DNA from: Mycoplana rhizolycopersici
GTDB lineage: Bacteria; Pseudomonadota; Alphaproteobacteria; Rhizobiales; Rhizobiaceae
NCBI RefSeq assembly: GCF_013378445.1
Contig: NZ_JABXYK010000006.1
Location: forward strand, 248,001-312,000
Direction of reading: 5' to 3'
Length of the DNA stretch: 64,000 nt
Shown here: positions 10,329 to 17,644 of the stretch, one piece after another
Layout of the letters: each line of letters begins with the position of its first letter
Numbering within the stretch: the stretch's first letter is position 1
Notes under the pieces: generated by a model
Told to the model about the DNA's origin: nothing
What the model saw: the letters and a program-made list of their open reading frames with translations, nothing else
The model's database searches: none
Program-made: the position numbers and the translations under genes

Positions 10329-10520
10329 ATGCCGAAGTCGCCCGAACTCAACCCGGTCGAAAACCTCTGGCAATTCATGCGCGATAACTGGCTTTCAAAC
10401 TGAGTCTTTAAATCCTACGACCACATCGTGGACCACTGCTGCGATGCCTGGTGAAAGCTGCAACGCCAGCCGTGGTGCATCATGTCTATCGGCCGAAGAA
10501 AATGGGCCAGTGAGTTTTGA
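10329..10520 (+). pseudogene. IS630-family transposase, C-terminal remnant
   Basis: Translation from 10329 gives the end of an IS630 DDE transposase: PKSPELNPVENLWQFMRDNW, then LSN-stop-VFKSYDHIVDHCCDAW-stop-KLQ, and finally SIGRRKWASEF before a last stop. The PELNPVENLW block is the hallmark around the third catalytic acidic residue. Two in-frame stops and the missing N-terminal two thirds make it inactive. I could not identify terminal inverted repeats. It lies between the EamA gene and the NYN-domain gene and may mark an old insertion point. Confidence 0.8.
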
Positions 10521-10536
10521 TCATCGAGACTTGGTA

Positions 10537-11307
10537 TTAAGCCTTCTTGAGGCGAACCAGTATTGTTTTCGGGTTATCGGGTGCTCGCTCAACATCGACG
10601 ATACCGGATGACCTCACGAGATCGCTTAGCCTGGGGAAGCCGTAGTTGCGTGCATCAAAGTCGGGCGCTTGCTTCGCCAGATGCCCTCCCACTTGGGCCA
10701 GATTGGCTCGACCGTCTTCATCAGCAGTTGCGATAATCGCTTTGGTCAACATGTCTCGTGCCACTCTATCCAAGGTCGCCTTTTTGGGCGTTGCCTTTGC
10801 GGCGGCAGGCTTGGCCTGGACTGGGTTTTGGGCGGGGGGCGCTGCTTCTTCGACCTCCGCAGCCTGAGCACTGAGCACGTCGAAATAGACGAACTTGTCG
10901 CAGGCGGTGATGAACGGGCGAGGAGTCTTCCGCTCACCGAACCCATAGACGGTTACACCTTGTTCCCGGATTCTGGCCGCCAGCCGCGCAAAATCGCTGT
11001 CACTTGAGACAATGCAGAATCCCGAGAAACGACCCGTATACAACAAGTCCATGGCGTCGATGATCATTGCGCCATCTGTCGCGTTCTTTCCGGTCGTGTA
11101 GGCGAACTGTTGAATTGGCTGGATGGAATGTTCGAGCAGGCATTCTTTCCAACCCTTTAGGCTGGGAGCGGTCCAGTCACCGTAGATGCGTTTGACGCTA
11201 GCGGTTCCGTAGTTGGCGATCTCAGCCATGAGACCGACGACGATCTTTGGCGAAGCGTTGTCGCCATCGATCAGCAGCGCTAAGGTTCCGGAACTTCCTG
11301 TTGCCAT
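10537..11307 (-). CDS. NYN-domain ribonuclease-like protein with OST-HTH/LOTUS domain
   Basis: This is a 256-residue protein. The N-terminal NYN (LabA/DUF88, PIN-like) domain, residues about 8-145, carries the acidic positions of this nuclease fold: LLIDGDN near residue 11, NATDGAMIIDAMDLLYTG near residue 75 and CIVSSDSDFARLA near residue 97. A variable A/P/K-rich linker (about 150-180) leads to a C-terminal OST-HTH/LOTUS winged-helix domain (about 180-240; LAQVGGHLAKQAPDFDARNY, LSDLVRSSG), often linked to RNA binding. The combination suggests RNA processing or decay in the cytoplasm; the target is unknown. It is a stand-alone gene next to an IS630 remnant. Confidence 0.88.
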   Translation of the reverse strand: MATGSSGTLALLIDGDNASPKIVVGLMAEIANYGTASVKRIYGDWTAPSLKGWKECLLEHSIQPIQQFAYTTGKNATDGAMIIDAMDLLYTGRFSGFCIVSSDSDFARLAARIREQGVTVYGFGERKTPRPFITACDKFVYFDVLSAQAAEVEEAAPPAQNPVQAKPAAAKATPKKATLDRVARDMLTKAIIATADEDGRANLAQVGGHLAKQAPDFDARNYGFPRLSDLVRSSGIVDVERAPDNPKTILVRLKKA

Positions 11308-11640
11308 TTATCTCTCCCATGTTGCTCGCAAAAATATACATTGTATAGCCTATTGCAACTGCGTGCGCACAGGACGTTGATAAGGATGTCGAGAACGGAA
11401 AGGATACCTGGCCCGCCGCGAAGCATGTCGACCTGATGCCGTTCAGGATCGCTTTAGGCTTACGATGACCAACGGCCTCGTTGCCCGCCTGAACTTAGCT
11501 TCGGTGACTTTAATGCTCGTCTGGCTCTTGTGGCAATTGCTCCATCATGCCGCAAAAGTGCAAAGCGGTTTTACGATCACGACATGCGTCAGAGCAAGCG
11601 CCGGAGGCGCCGGAAGCGGCTCTGAAAGGTCCGACCCGCC
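11308..11640. other. Intergenic, no gene recognised
   Basis: This 333-bp stretch lies between the NYN gene start and the trmFO stop. It contains an AT-rich part near 11330-11350 that could hold the NYN promoter. Short open frames present here carry no recognisable motif. Confidence 0.45.
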
Positions 11641-13056
11641 TTAGCCCGCGGACGCCAGCCAGCGGCGGCAGTCTTCCAGAGCGCGCGCGGCCAGCGCCTG
11701 CTTCTTTGCCGCCGCCTTTTCCTTGCCACGGAAGCGCTTGACGCCCTCCGGCTTGACGATCGATCCCGCCTCAAGCTCGGGAAACAGGCCGAAATTGATG
11801 TTCATCGGCTGGAACGAGCGCTTGCCCGGTTCGTCGTTGGACATGATGTGGCCGCCGGTGATGTGGTTGAGCAACGCGCCGAAGGCTGATGTCACAGGAG
11901 GCAGCGACACGTGTTGGCCAAGGCGTTCGGCGGCGGCGAACCGTCCGGCCAGAAGTCCGATGCTGGCGCTTTCGACATAGCCCTCGCAGCCGGTGATCTG
12001 GCCGGCAAAGCGTAGCCCCGGACGGCCCTTCAGCGTCAGCGAAGAATCGAGCAGGACAGGCGATTGCAGATAGGTGTTGCGGTGCAGGCCGCCGAGCCGC
12101 GCGAATTCCGCGTTCTCCAGTCCCGGTATCATCCGGAAGATCTCGCCCTGCGCGCCGTATTTCAGCTTCGTCTGGAAGCCGACCATATTGTAGAGCGTGC
12201 CCAGCGCATTGTCCTGGCGAAGCTGGACGACCGCATAGGCCTTGACGGAGGGGTTGTGCGCATTGGTCAGGCCCATCGGTTTCATCGGACCGTGGCGCAG
12301 CGTCTCGCGGCCACGCTCGGCCATTACCTCGATCGGCAGGCAGCCGTCGAAATAGGGCGTGCCTTCCCATTCCTTGAAGCCGGTCGTGTCGGCGGCGATC
12401 AGCGCATCGACGAAGGCGTTGTACTGCGCCTCGTCCATCGGGCAGTTGATGTAGTCCTTGCCCGTGCCGCCGGGGCCGACCTTGTCGTAGCGCGACTGGT
12501 ACCAGCAGATGTCCATGTCGATAGAGTGCGTGTGCACGATCGGCGCGATCGCATCGAAAAAGGCAAGCGCATCCGCGCCCGTCCGTTCCTGGATCGCGGC
12601 TGCGAGGTCGGGTGCGGTCAGCGGCCCGGTGGCGATGATCGCCTGGTCCCATTCCTGTGGCGGCAGGCCCTTGATCTCCTCGCGAACCACCGTGATCAGC
12701 GGGTGCCCCTCGATCGCAGCGGTTACGGCGGCGGAGAAACCCTCGCGGTCGACGGCGAGCGCGCCGCCCGCCGGCACCTGGTTGGCGTCGGCCGAACGCA
12801 TGATCAGCGAGCCGGCAAGCCGCATCTCGGCATGGATCACGCCGACCGCATTGCTGGTGGCGTCGTCGGAGCGGAAGGAGTTCGAACATACGAGCTCGGC
12901 CAGCCCGTCCGTCTTGTGGGCATCCGTGCCGCGCACGCCGCGCATTTCGTGCAGGATGACGGGAATGCCGCGCTCGGCGATCTGCCAGGCGGCTTCGCTG
13001 CCGGCAAGGCCGCCGCCGATGATGTGGATGGGGGAATGGGAGGTCGTTTTCGTCAT
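11641..13056 (-). CDS. trmFO: Methylenetetrahydrofolate--tRNA-(uracil-5-)-methyltransferase TrmFO
   Basis: This roughly 471-residue cytoplasmic flavoprotein makes 5-methyluridine at position 54 of tRNA using methylenetetrahydrofolate and FADH2. The Rossmann FAD motif [21 protein letters not shown] lies at the N-terminus. It is followed by [27 protein letters not shown] with the conserved cysteine, the CPMDEAQY-type segment ([14 protein letters not shown]), and a [19 protein letters not shown]-site motif near the end. The ATG at 13056 matches the family start; the frame continues 12 codons upstream without a better ribosome binding site. Gram-negative alphaproteobacteria commonly carry TrmFO rather than only TrmA. 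Confidence 0.95.
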   Translation of the reverse strand: MTKTTSHSPIHIIGGGLAGSEAAWQIAERGIPVILHEMRGVRGTDAHKTDGLAELVCSNSFRSDDATSNAVGVIHAEMRLAGSLIMRSADANQVPAGGALAVDREGFSAAVTAAIEGHPLITVVREEIKGLPPQEWDQAIIATGPLTAPDLAAAIQERTGADALAFFDAIAPIVHTHSIDMDICWYQSRYDKVGPGGTGKDYINCPMDEAQYNAFVDALIAADTTGFKEWEGTPYFDGCLPIEVMAERGRETLRHGPMKPMGLTNAHNPSVKAYAVVQLRQDNALGTLYNMVGFQTKLKYGAQGEIFRMIPGLENAEFARLGGLHRNTYLQSPVLLDSSLTLKGRPGLRFAGQITGCEGYVESASIGLLAGRFAAAERLGQHVSLPPVTSAFGALLNHITGGHIMSNDEPGKRSFQPMNINFGLFPELEAGSIVKPEGVKRFRGKEKAAAKKQALAARALEDCRRWLASAG

Positions 13057-13103
13057 GGGCGGCTGCATATCACGCGCGTGCTGCGCTTCCAATCGCCGGA
13101 ATC

Positions 13104-13129
13104 AAAAACGGCACCGTTTGGTGCCGTTC
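13104..13129 (-). terminator. Rho-independent terminator of first DUF1127 gene
   Basis: On the minus strand, ACGGCACC-AAAC-GGTGCCGT is followed directly by TTTTGATT. It lies about 55 bp after the stop codon of the DUF1127 gene at 13185-13328, just before trmFO. Confidence 0.8.
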
Positions 13130-13184
13130 GATGCGTCCCGCAGCAGACGGGGCGGCAAGCCTTCCGGCGCCGCCAGCCCGACGA

Positions 13185-13328
13185 TTAGCGGAAGGAACGT
13201 GCCGCGATGCCGCGGATGTCGTAGCGGGTAAGGCCGATGTCCGAAAGCGTATGGGAGGAAAGGTTGCCGAGTTCGCTGAGGGTGCGGCGGTAGCTGAGCC
13301 AGTTCTTTGCAAGGCGGATCGGGTTCAT
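13185..13328 (-). CDS. DUF1127 small protein (47 aa)
   Basis: This 47-residue basic protein matches the short DUF1127 family. The key segment TLSELGNLSSHTLSDIGLTR is followed by YDIRGIAARSF. GGAGA lies 9 bases before the ATG. In Rhizobium, Agrobacterium and Rhodobacter, short arginine-rich DUF1127 proteins have been linked to phosphate, carbon or stress physiology and to RNA turnover; Rhodobacter CcaF1 binds RNA. Its own terminator follows. It is the first of two paralogues on this strand, both lying downstream of the small-RNA cluster. Confidence 0.9.
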   Translation of the reverse strand: MNPIRLAKNWLSYRRTLSELGNLSSHTLSDIGLTRYDIRGIAARSFR

Positions 13329-13602
13329 GACAGGTCTCCTGAAAGGTTTGGGCGGGACGACTGCGTCCTCGTCTGTTGCCCTTTATCTACTCCTTTCCCT
13401 GTCAATGGTGCAGTGCAAAGAAAATGCAGCTGCTATGCAATTGTGCAACTAGATGGATAGAAAATATGCACATGTTGGCGAGGATCGAAAAATGAGCAGA
13501 TGCTGAATTGGCTGTATCCCTTGATTTTCAGGGAGTGCGCGACTGAATGAACCGGCCGCGAGCCTTCGCTGTCAATGCTGATGCGGAGCGCGCCTTGCGC
13601 AC

Positions 13603-13640
13603 AAAAAGAAACGCCTCCCGGAGTGCTCCGGAAGGCGTTT
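13603..13640 (-). terminator. Rho-independent terminator of second DUF1127 gene
   Basis: On the minus strand, AAACGCCTTCCGGAGCACTC starts a long, nearly perfect stem that closes with GGAGGCGTTT and continues into TCTTTTTGT. It lies about 30 bp after the stop codon of the gene at 13671-13814. Confidence 0.8.
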
Positions 13641-13670
13641 GAGCCGGACCGTTGGGTCGCCGGCGAAGGC

Positions 13671-13814
13671 TTAGCGGACGGCTTCGCGTGCGACGCGGCG
13701 GATGTCCGAGCGGCCGATGCCGAGGTCGTTCAGTTCACGGTCGCTCATGCGGCCGAGTTCGGTGACGGTCTGACGGTACTTGCGCCAATTGTTGAACGAG
13801 TGTGCGAAGTTCAT
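13671..13814 (-). CDS. DUF1127 small protein (47 aa), second copy
   Basis: This 47-residue basic protein is a paralogue of the one at 13185-13328. Its motif is TVTELGRMSDRELNDLGIGR followed by SDIRRVARE, the canonical DUF1127 pattern. GGAAGG lies upstream of the ATG. The 342-bp gap to the first copy contains its terminator and presumably a separate promoter for the first copy. The upstream side faces the three CCUCCUCC-loop RNAs on the same strand, the nearest ending about 210 bp away. Confidence 0.92.
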   Translation of the reverse strand: MNFAHSFNNWRKYRQTVTELGRMSDRELNDLGIGRSDIRRVAREAVR

Positions 13815-14025
13815 GGTCGTATCCCTTCCTGGGCTTCGATGCCGGCGGCCCCTATCGGCGCCGGCCCTGATCTGATGGCTGGAATATACGTCCGGAACGC
13901 CCTGAATTACAGCGATATTGCAGAATGGCAGCTATGTCGTTTGTGCATGTCAAGGGAAAAGTGCGCTGAAATTCTGATCATGTCCGCTCCATTTCTGGAT
14001 GGGGCGGCGAATTGAGGCTGCGCAG

Positions 14026-14150
14026 AAAAAGAAAACGCCCGCCGGGGGAGGAGGTCCGGCGGGCGCATATCCTGATTGGCGACTTTGGGAGGAGGAGTTG
14101 TCACCAATCGCATCGGGCTTGGCTGGGAGGAGGAGTGCCGTGCCCGACTG
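14026..14150 (-). ncRNA. CCUCCUCC-loop small RNA, copy 1 (CcsR/cuckoo-like)
   Basis: Read on the minus strand, three consecutive hairpins expose C/U-rich loops. Hairpin 1 (14147-14113) has a TCGGGC/GCCCGA stem plus GGC/GCC around loop ACTCCTCCTCCCA. Hairpin 2 (14109-14074) has a GATTGG/CCAATC stem plus GAC/GTC around AACTCCTCCTCCCAAA. Hairpin 3 (14065-14036) has the 10-bp GC stem CGCCCGCCGG/CCGGCGGGCG around ACCTCCTCCC, followed by TTTTCTTTTTC, and so acts as the terminator. This architecture is that of the CcsR/cuckoo small RNAs of Alphaproteobacteria, named for the CCUCCUCCC motif. Exact 5' end unknown. Confidence 0.85.
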
Positions 14151-14195
14151 ATGGTGTTGTACCCGGCCTACCTCTGACTCGGAAGTTCGTAGTTT

Positions 14196-14210
14196 GAATA
14201 CCACCAATGC
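14196..14210 (-). promoter_or_regulatory. Conserved block upstream of small RNA copy 1
   Basis: The minus-strand sequence GCATTGGTGGTATTC recurs with one change upstream of copy 2 (14504-14518). Both blocks lie about 45-50 bases before hairpin 1, so they are likely promoter or activator elements. I could not match them to a named sigma factor. Confidence 0.4.
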
Positions 14211-14342
14211 ATATAATGCATGCCTTGCGTAGCGTGAGGCGCGATTCTGGATCTAAATGCACATTGATTGTGCAGATCCGACGGCGCAGCCAAGCATGAA
14301 GAAGAAGTGATATCCTCGTAGCGCATGGCGCTGGAATCGATA

Positions 14343-14456
14343 CGCCCGCCGGGGGAGGAGGTCCGGCGGGCGTTGATCCTGATTGACAACTTGGGAGGAG
14401 GAGGGTTGCCAATCGCATCGGGTCTGGCTGGGAGGAGGAGTGCCGCGCCCGATTGA
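14343..14456 (-). ncRNA. CCUCCUCC-loop small RNA, copy 2 (CcsR/cuckoo-like)
   Basis: This copy has the same three-hairpin layout as copy 1. Hairpin 1 (14453-14417) pairs ATCGGG with CCCGAT and GGC with GCC around ACTCCTCCTCCCA. Hairpin 2 (14414-14381) pairs GATTG with CAATC and CAAC with GTTG around a CCTCCTCCTCCCA loop. Hairpin 3 (14372-14343) has the identical CGCCCGCCGG/CCGGCGGGCG stem with an ACCTCCTCCC loop. Unlike copy 1, hairpin 3 is followed by TATCGATTCC with no T-run, so termination here may be weak and transcripts may run on into copy 1 or be processed. Exact ends are unknown. Confidence 0.8.
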
Positions 14457-14503
14457 TGATGTGTTTATAGCCGTTCCCATTCGTGCGGGGTAGGTGTCGA
14501 ACA

Positions 14504-14518
14504 GAATAGCACCAATGC
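14504..14518 (-). promoter_or_regulatory. Conserved block upstream of small RNA copy 2
   Basis: GCATTGGTGCTATTC on the minus strand differs at one base from the block upstream of copy 1 and sits at a similar distance from hairpin 1. No clear counterpart was found upstream of copy 3. Confidence 0.4.
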
Positions 14519-14649
14519 AAAAACATCATGGCTAGACGAAATTTTCGCCTGATTCGCCATGCAGATGCATAAAAAGTGCGCAAATAGGGCGATCCAGGCC
14601 CTATGCGCCAGGGGGCGCTATCGCAAAATCGCATCGAGGAGGGAGGAAA

Positions 14650-14772
14650 CAATAACGCCCGCCGGGGGAGGAGATCCGGCGGGCGTCATTTGGGATGATT
14701 GGCAACTGGGAGGAGGAGTGTTGCCAATCGTATCGAAGAGGCGCTGGGAGGAGGAGTGCGCCGCTTCGAATT
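14650..14772 (-). ncRNA. CCUCCUCC-loop small RNA, copy 3 (CcsR/cuckoo-like)
   Basis: This is the transcription-proximal copy on the minus strand. Hairpin 1 (14769-14733) has TCGAAG/CTTCGA and GGCGC/GCGCC stems around loop ACTCCTCCTCCCA. Its stem sequence differs completely from copies 1 and 2 while the loop is unchanged, which is strong evidence of selection on RNA structure. Hairpin 2 (14729-14697) has a perfect 10-bp stem, GATTGGCAAC/GTTGCCAATC, around ACTCCTCCTCCCA. Hairpin 3 (14685-14656) has the shared GC stem with a TCTCCTCCC loop, followed by the weakly T-rich TTATTGTTTCC. Confidence 0.85.
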
Positions 14773-15208
14773 CTGTCAGCCACCTTTCGGCCGCCGGGTC
14801 TTTCCGGATTTGCATCCGGGCGGCTGACCGTCGCCGCTTTGACAATGTCCCGTCGCCGATGTTGGCGCCTCTGGATCTCGTCGCTTCGGATCATCTCCGA
14901 TCCGATGAATTCAATATAGTCCGACAAATCGGTTTTGTGCAGTGCAATATAAGCATGGATGATATGCGTCGTATGCATGCCCTTCGTGTTCGTCAATTTA
15001 TGCATCGATTACACTGCTAGACGCTCATTTGATGATGCTTCGCGCCACTTTCAAGGCATTCGGCGTCGGGAACGGCGAGATTTTGTCTGACAAATGGAAA
15101 GTCCCGCCGATTTTGCGTTTTGTCATGCCGTTTCCGTTTCCCGTTCGCTTTCGCTTGACTTCGGAAAAACTGCTTGCACGACTGCTTCGGGGAACAAGGT
15201 GAGGTGAA

Positions 15209-16324
15209 GTGGCGATGTATCGGGGGCGGCTGGAACGGGATCTGAACGGCTGGGCTGCGAAAGGGCTTCTCGATCCGGCCCTCGTTCCCGCATTGCTTGC
15301 CGACTACGACCAGCGCGAGAGCGCTTTCAGTCTCGGCCGGGTATTGATGGCGATGGCCGCCTTGCTGATCGGCGGCGCAGTCGTCCTGCTGATCGCGGCC
15401 AACTGGGAGGTGATTCCACGCATTGCGCGGCTTGTCGGCATCGTGGCGTTCATCTGGTCTACCTACCTCAAGGCAGCATATTGGAAGTCGCACAATTCAC
15501 CCCGCCTTTCGGAGGCATCGCTGGTAGCGGGGCTGTTGTTTTTCGGTGGCGGGATTGCGCTGGTGGGGCAGATGTACCATCTGTCGGGCGATTCGACGCA
15601 AGCCGCCATCATCTGGTTTGCCGGCGCGGCTCTCACCGCCGTTCTTTTCCGGTCCCCCGCTGCAGCCGCCGTGTGCGGCTTTCTGGCGTTCGTCGTCGCA
15701 GGCACGGAGTGGTCCGACAGTTTCGTCCTGCGCGACAACCTTCTGCTCTGGCTGATGCCGGCCATGGCCGTCGTCGTCATCGGTCTTGCCCGCTTCACGG
15801 GTGCGGGGCGGACGCGGCATCTGGCTTACCTCTTGATAGTATGCTGGGTCCTCATTCTATATGGGCAGCACGAGGCGCCGGTGACCGCCCTTGCGATCGC
15901 GGCGGCGGGCGCGGTCTGCTACCTGCTTGCAGCACTGCCGGCGTCGCCGCTGAACGGGCTGGCCCGCAATGCCGGCGCAGCACCGTCCTTCTATTCCTTC
16001 CTGCTTCTGATGATGGGTCTCCTTCTGCTGCATTTCGAGGCGGAAGGCCTCGTTGAGCAGGTCGTTCTCGGCATTGCCACGCTGGTTGCGGCGATCGCCG
16101 GGCTTTTCCTGTCCGGGCGCGACAACGGTGCGGTCCGTTATCTGGCTTACGCGGCCTTTGCCGCCGAAACGCTGTATCTTTCGTCCGCGACGCTCGGGAC
16201 CATCCTTGGCACCTCTGGCTTCTTCCTGATCTCCGGCCTCGTGGTCGCCATGGTGGCCTGGCTCGTCGTCCGTTTGGAACGAAGCTTTTCGGCCCGCAAC
16301 GGCGTGACGGAGGCGGGACGATGA
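15209..16324 (+). CDS. DUF2157 integral membrane protein
   Basis: This 371-residue polytopic inner-membrane protein has a short cytoplasmic N-terminus (RLERDLNGWAAKGLLDPALV), typical of DUF2157, followed by roughly ten hydrophobic segments. The domain hallmarks LGRVLMAMAALLIGGAVVLLIAANW (first helix) and FGGGIALVGQMYHL are present. The GTG at 15209 and the ATG at 15215 are both possible starts behind AGGTGAGG. The gene overlaps the downstream GDYXXLXY gene by 4 bp (ATGA), so the two are translationally coupled. DUF2157 and GDYXXLXY proteins commonly occur together; their joint function is unknown. Confidence 0.9.
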   Translation: MAMYRGRLERDLNGWAAKGLLDPALVPALLADYDQRESAFSLGRVLMAMAALLIGGAVVLLIAANWEVIPRIARLVGIVAFIWSTYLKAAYWKSHNSPRLSEASLVAGLLFFGGGIALVGQMYHLSGDSTQAAIIWFAGAALTAVLFRSPAAAAVCGFLAFVVAGTEWSDSFVLRDNLLLWLMPAMAVVVIGLARFTGAGRTRHLAYLLIVCWVLILYGQHEAPVTALAIAAAGAVCYLLAALPASPLNGLARNAGAAPSFYSFLLLMMGLLLLHFEAEGLVEQVVLGIATLVAAIAGLFLSGRDNGAVRYLAYAAFAAETLYLSSATLGTILGTSGFFLISGLVVAMVAWLVVRLERSFSARNGVTEAGR

Positions 16325-16914
16325 CGGACACTGCGAAGGCATGGCGTGTTCCGCCGTTCGTGGCTGCCGTACTGGCGGCGCTGATCCAGACAGCGGTCCT
16401 CGGCTACATGGTCGAAAGCCGTGCGACAATCCTGAGAAATGGTGCCGAGGTGCGCCTGCAGACCGTCCCGGTTGATCCGCGTGATCTGATGCGCGGCGAC
16501 TATGTGACATTGAGCTATCCGATTTCACGCATCGATGGCGCGATCGTGGAAGGTGAAGTGCCGAAGGTGTCTGGCCGGCAATCGTTGCTCGTCCGTCTTG
16601 CGCCAGGCCCCGATGGGCTGTGGAACGCCACCGAGGCCTCCTTCGAGGCGCTGCCGGCGATGTCCGGAACGGTCGTGGTGCGATCCCTGCCTTTTGAATT
16701 CTATCCCGACAGCGACGGCGCCGTCGGCGATTTCATTTCGGTGACCTACGGCATCGAACGCTACTATGTCCCGGAAGGCGAGGGCAGGGTGCTGGAGACG
16801 GCCCGGAACGCGCAGGCGCTGGAGGTCGTCGCCCGCGTTTCTCCGCAGGGCCAGATGCAGATCCGCCAGATCCTCTTGAACGGCGCCCCCGCCTACGACG
16901 AGCCGCTTTATTGA
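16321..16914 (+). CDS. GDYXXLXY domain membrane-anchored protein
   Basis: This is a 197-residue protein. One N-terminal membrane helix (about residues 11-28, PPFVAAVLAALIQTAVLGYM) precedes a periplasmic domain. The family-defining sequence MRGDYVTLSYPIS lies near residues 58-70. A second conserved stretch, FISVTYGIERYYVPEGEG, lies near residues 137-154. It overlaps the DUF2157 gene by 4 bp and forms a two-gene operon with it. No catalytic residues are known for the family. Confidence 0.9.
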   Translation: MTDTAKAWRVPPFVAAVLAALIQTAVLGYMVESRATILRNGAEVRLQTVPVDPRDLMRGDYVTLSYPISRIDGAIVEGEVPKVSGRQSLLVRLAPGPDGLWNATEASFEALPAMSGTVVVRSLPFEFYPDSDGAVGDFISVTYGIERYYVPEGEGRVLETARNAQALEVVARVSPQGQMQIRQILLNGAPAYDEPLY

Positions 16915-16977
16915 GGGACCTGCCACCGTTAGGCATACGCGAACGATGACAGCCCCGAAGGCCAATTTCGCGGGCAC

Positions 16978-17208
16978 CGAGAAGTTCGGCTGCTGGACCT
17001 CTTTTACTGGGAGCACCGCATGGGGATGTGGGGAGCCTCCATGCTCAGCGAACTCGCCCCCGCAATCTGCAGCCTTGTTGCCCTCAACTGCCGTCCTCTT
17101 TGTGTTGCGGCCTTTGGTTTGCCCGACGACGACCGACTGACGAAGGAACTGCTGCTCGACGTGGTGCGGATGTATGATGAGAAATGGGTGGACATTCCCT
17201 ATCTATGA
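16978..17208 (+). pseudogene. Possible C-terminal gene remnant
   Basis: An open frame reading REVRLLDLFYWEHRMGMWGA, then LTKELLLDVVRMYDEKWVDIPYL and a stop, looks like the C-terminal end of a larger enzyme. The YWEHRMGMWGA pattern is reminiscent of asparagine-synthetase-like proteins of polysaccharide clusters, but this is recalled similarity only. No start codon, ribosome binding site or N-terminal domain is present. It lies just upstream of the tRNA-Leu gene, a usual place for insertion debris. Confidence 0.35.
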
Positions 17209-17286
17209 CAGCCCCTATGCATGACGGCCTGCATGACACAGGCGCGCTTGACCTTCATCGAGCGTCGTGACATATCGCCCACCAAC

Positions 17287-17370
17287 GCGGGTATGGCGGA
17301 ATTGGTAGACGCACTTGGTTTAGGTCCAAGCGCCAAAAGCGTGGGAGTTCGAGTCTCTCTACCCGCACCA
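17287..17370 (+). tRNA. tRNA-Leu (anticodon UAG)
   Basis: This is an 84-nt class II tRNA including an encoded CCA. The acceptor stem GCGGGTA pairs with TACCCGC. The D-loop segment is ATTGGTAGACGC; the anticodon arm CTTGG-TTTAGGT-CCAAG has TAG at 17321-17323. The short variable arm is followed by the TTCGAGT T-loop. The long variable region and anticodon give leucine, reading CUA and other CUN codons. Confidence 0.95.
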
Positions 17371-17644
17371 CAAACCGAGGCATGGCGGATCGGCCGGGCC
17401 GACGGAATGCCGTCTTGCCAAGCGCATCTCCAACGAGAGATGCGTGGCGCGGACGAAGAATTTGGCGCATGATGTTCCTTCGGAGCGGTTTGAGCGAAGG
17501 ATGCGTGCGCTTTAGCGCCATTTTGCTTGCCAAAAGGCCATTGATGACAGTAAAGCCACTCCCGGCAAATGGACCCGGAGGGGTGCTCGCCGATAGAGCC
17601 GGTCTCCGGCCGGGGCACCGCCAAATCGAAATGAAGGTTTGAAC
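17371..17644. other. Intergenic between tRNA-Leu and tig
   Basis: This 274-bp leader of tig contains no convincing gene. It presumably holds the tig promoter. A GC-rich potential stem, CCGGTCTCCGGCCGG, lies near 17598-17612. Confidence 0.4.

Noticed and set aside
14026-14772. Possible CRISPR-like array because of regularly recurring GGGAGGAGGAG blocks
   Set aside because: Units are about 310 bp apart, each block sits in the loop of a distinct inverted repeat, and there are no short uniform spacers. A small-RNA cluster explains the pattern.
14601-15005. 134-codon frame over small RNA copy 3
   Set aside because: It runs through three strong hairpins and has no ribosome binding site or motif.
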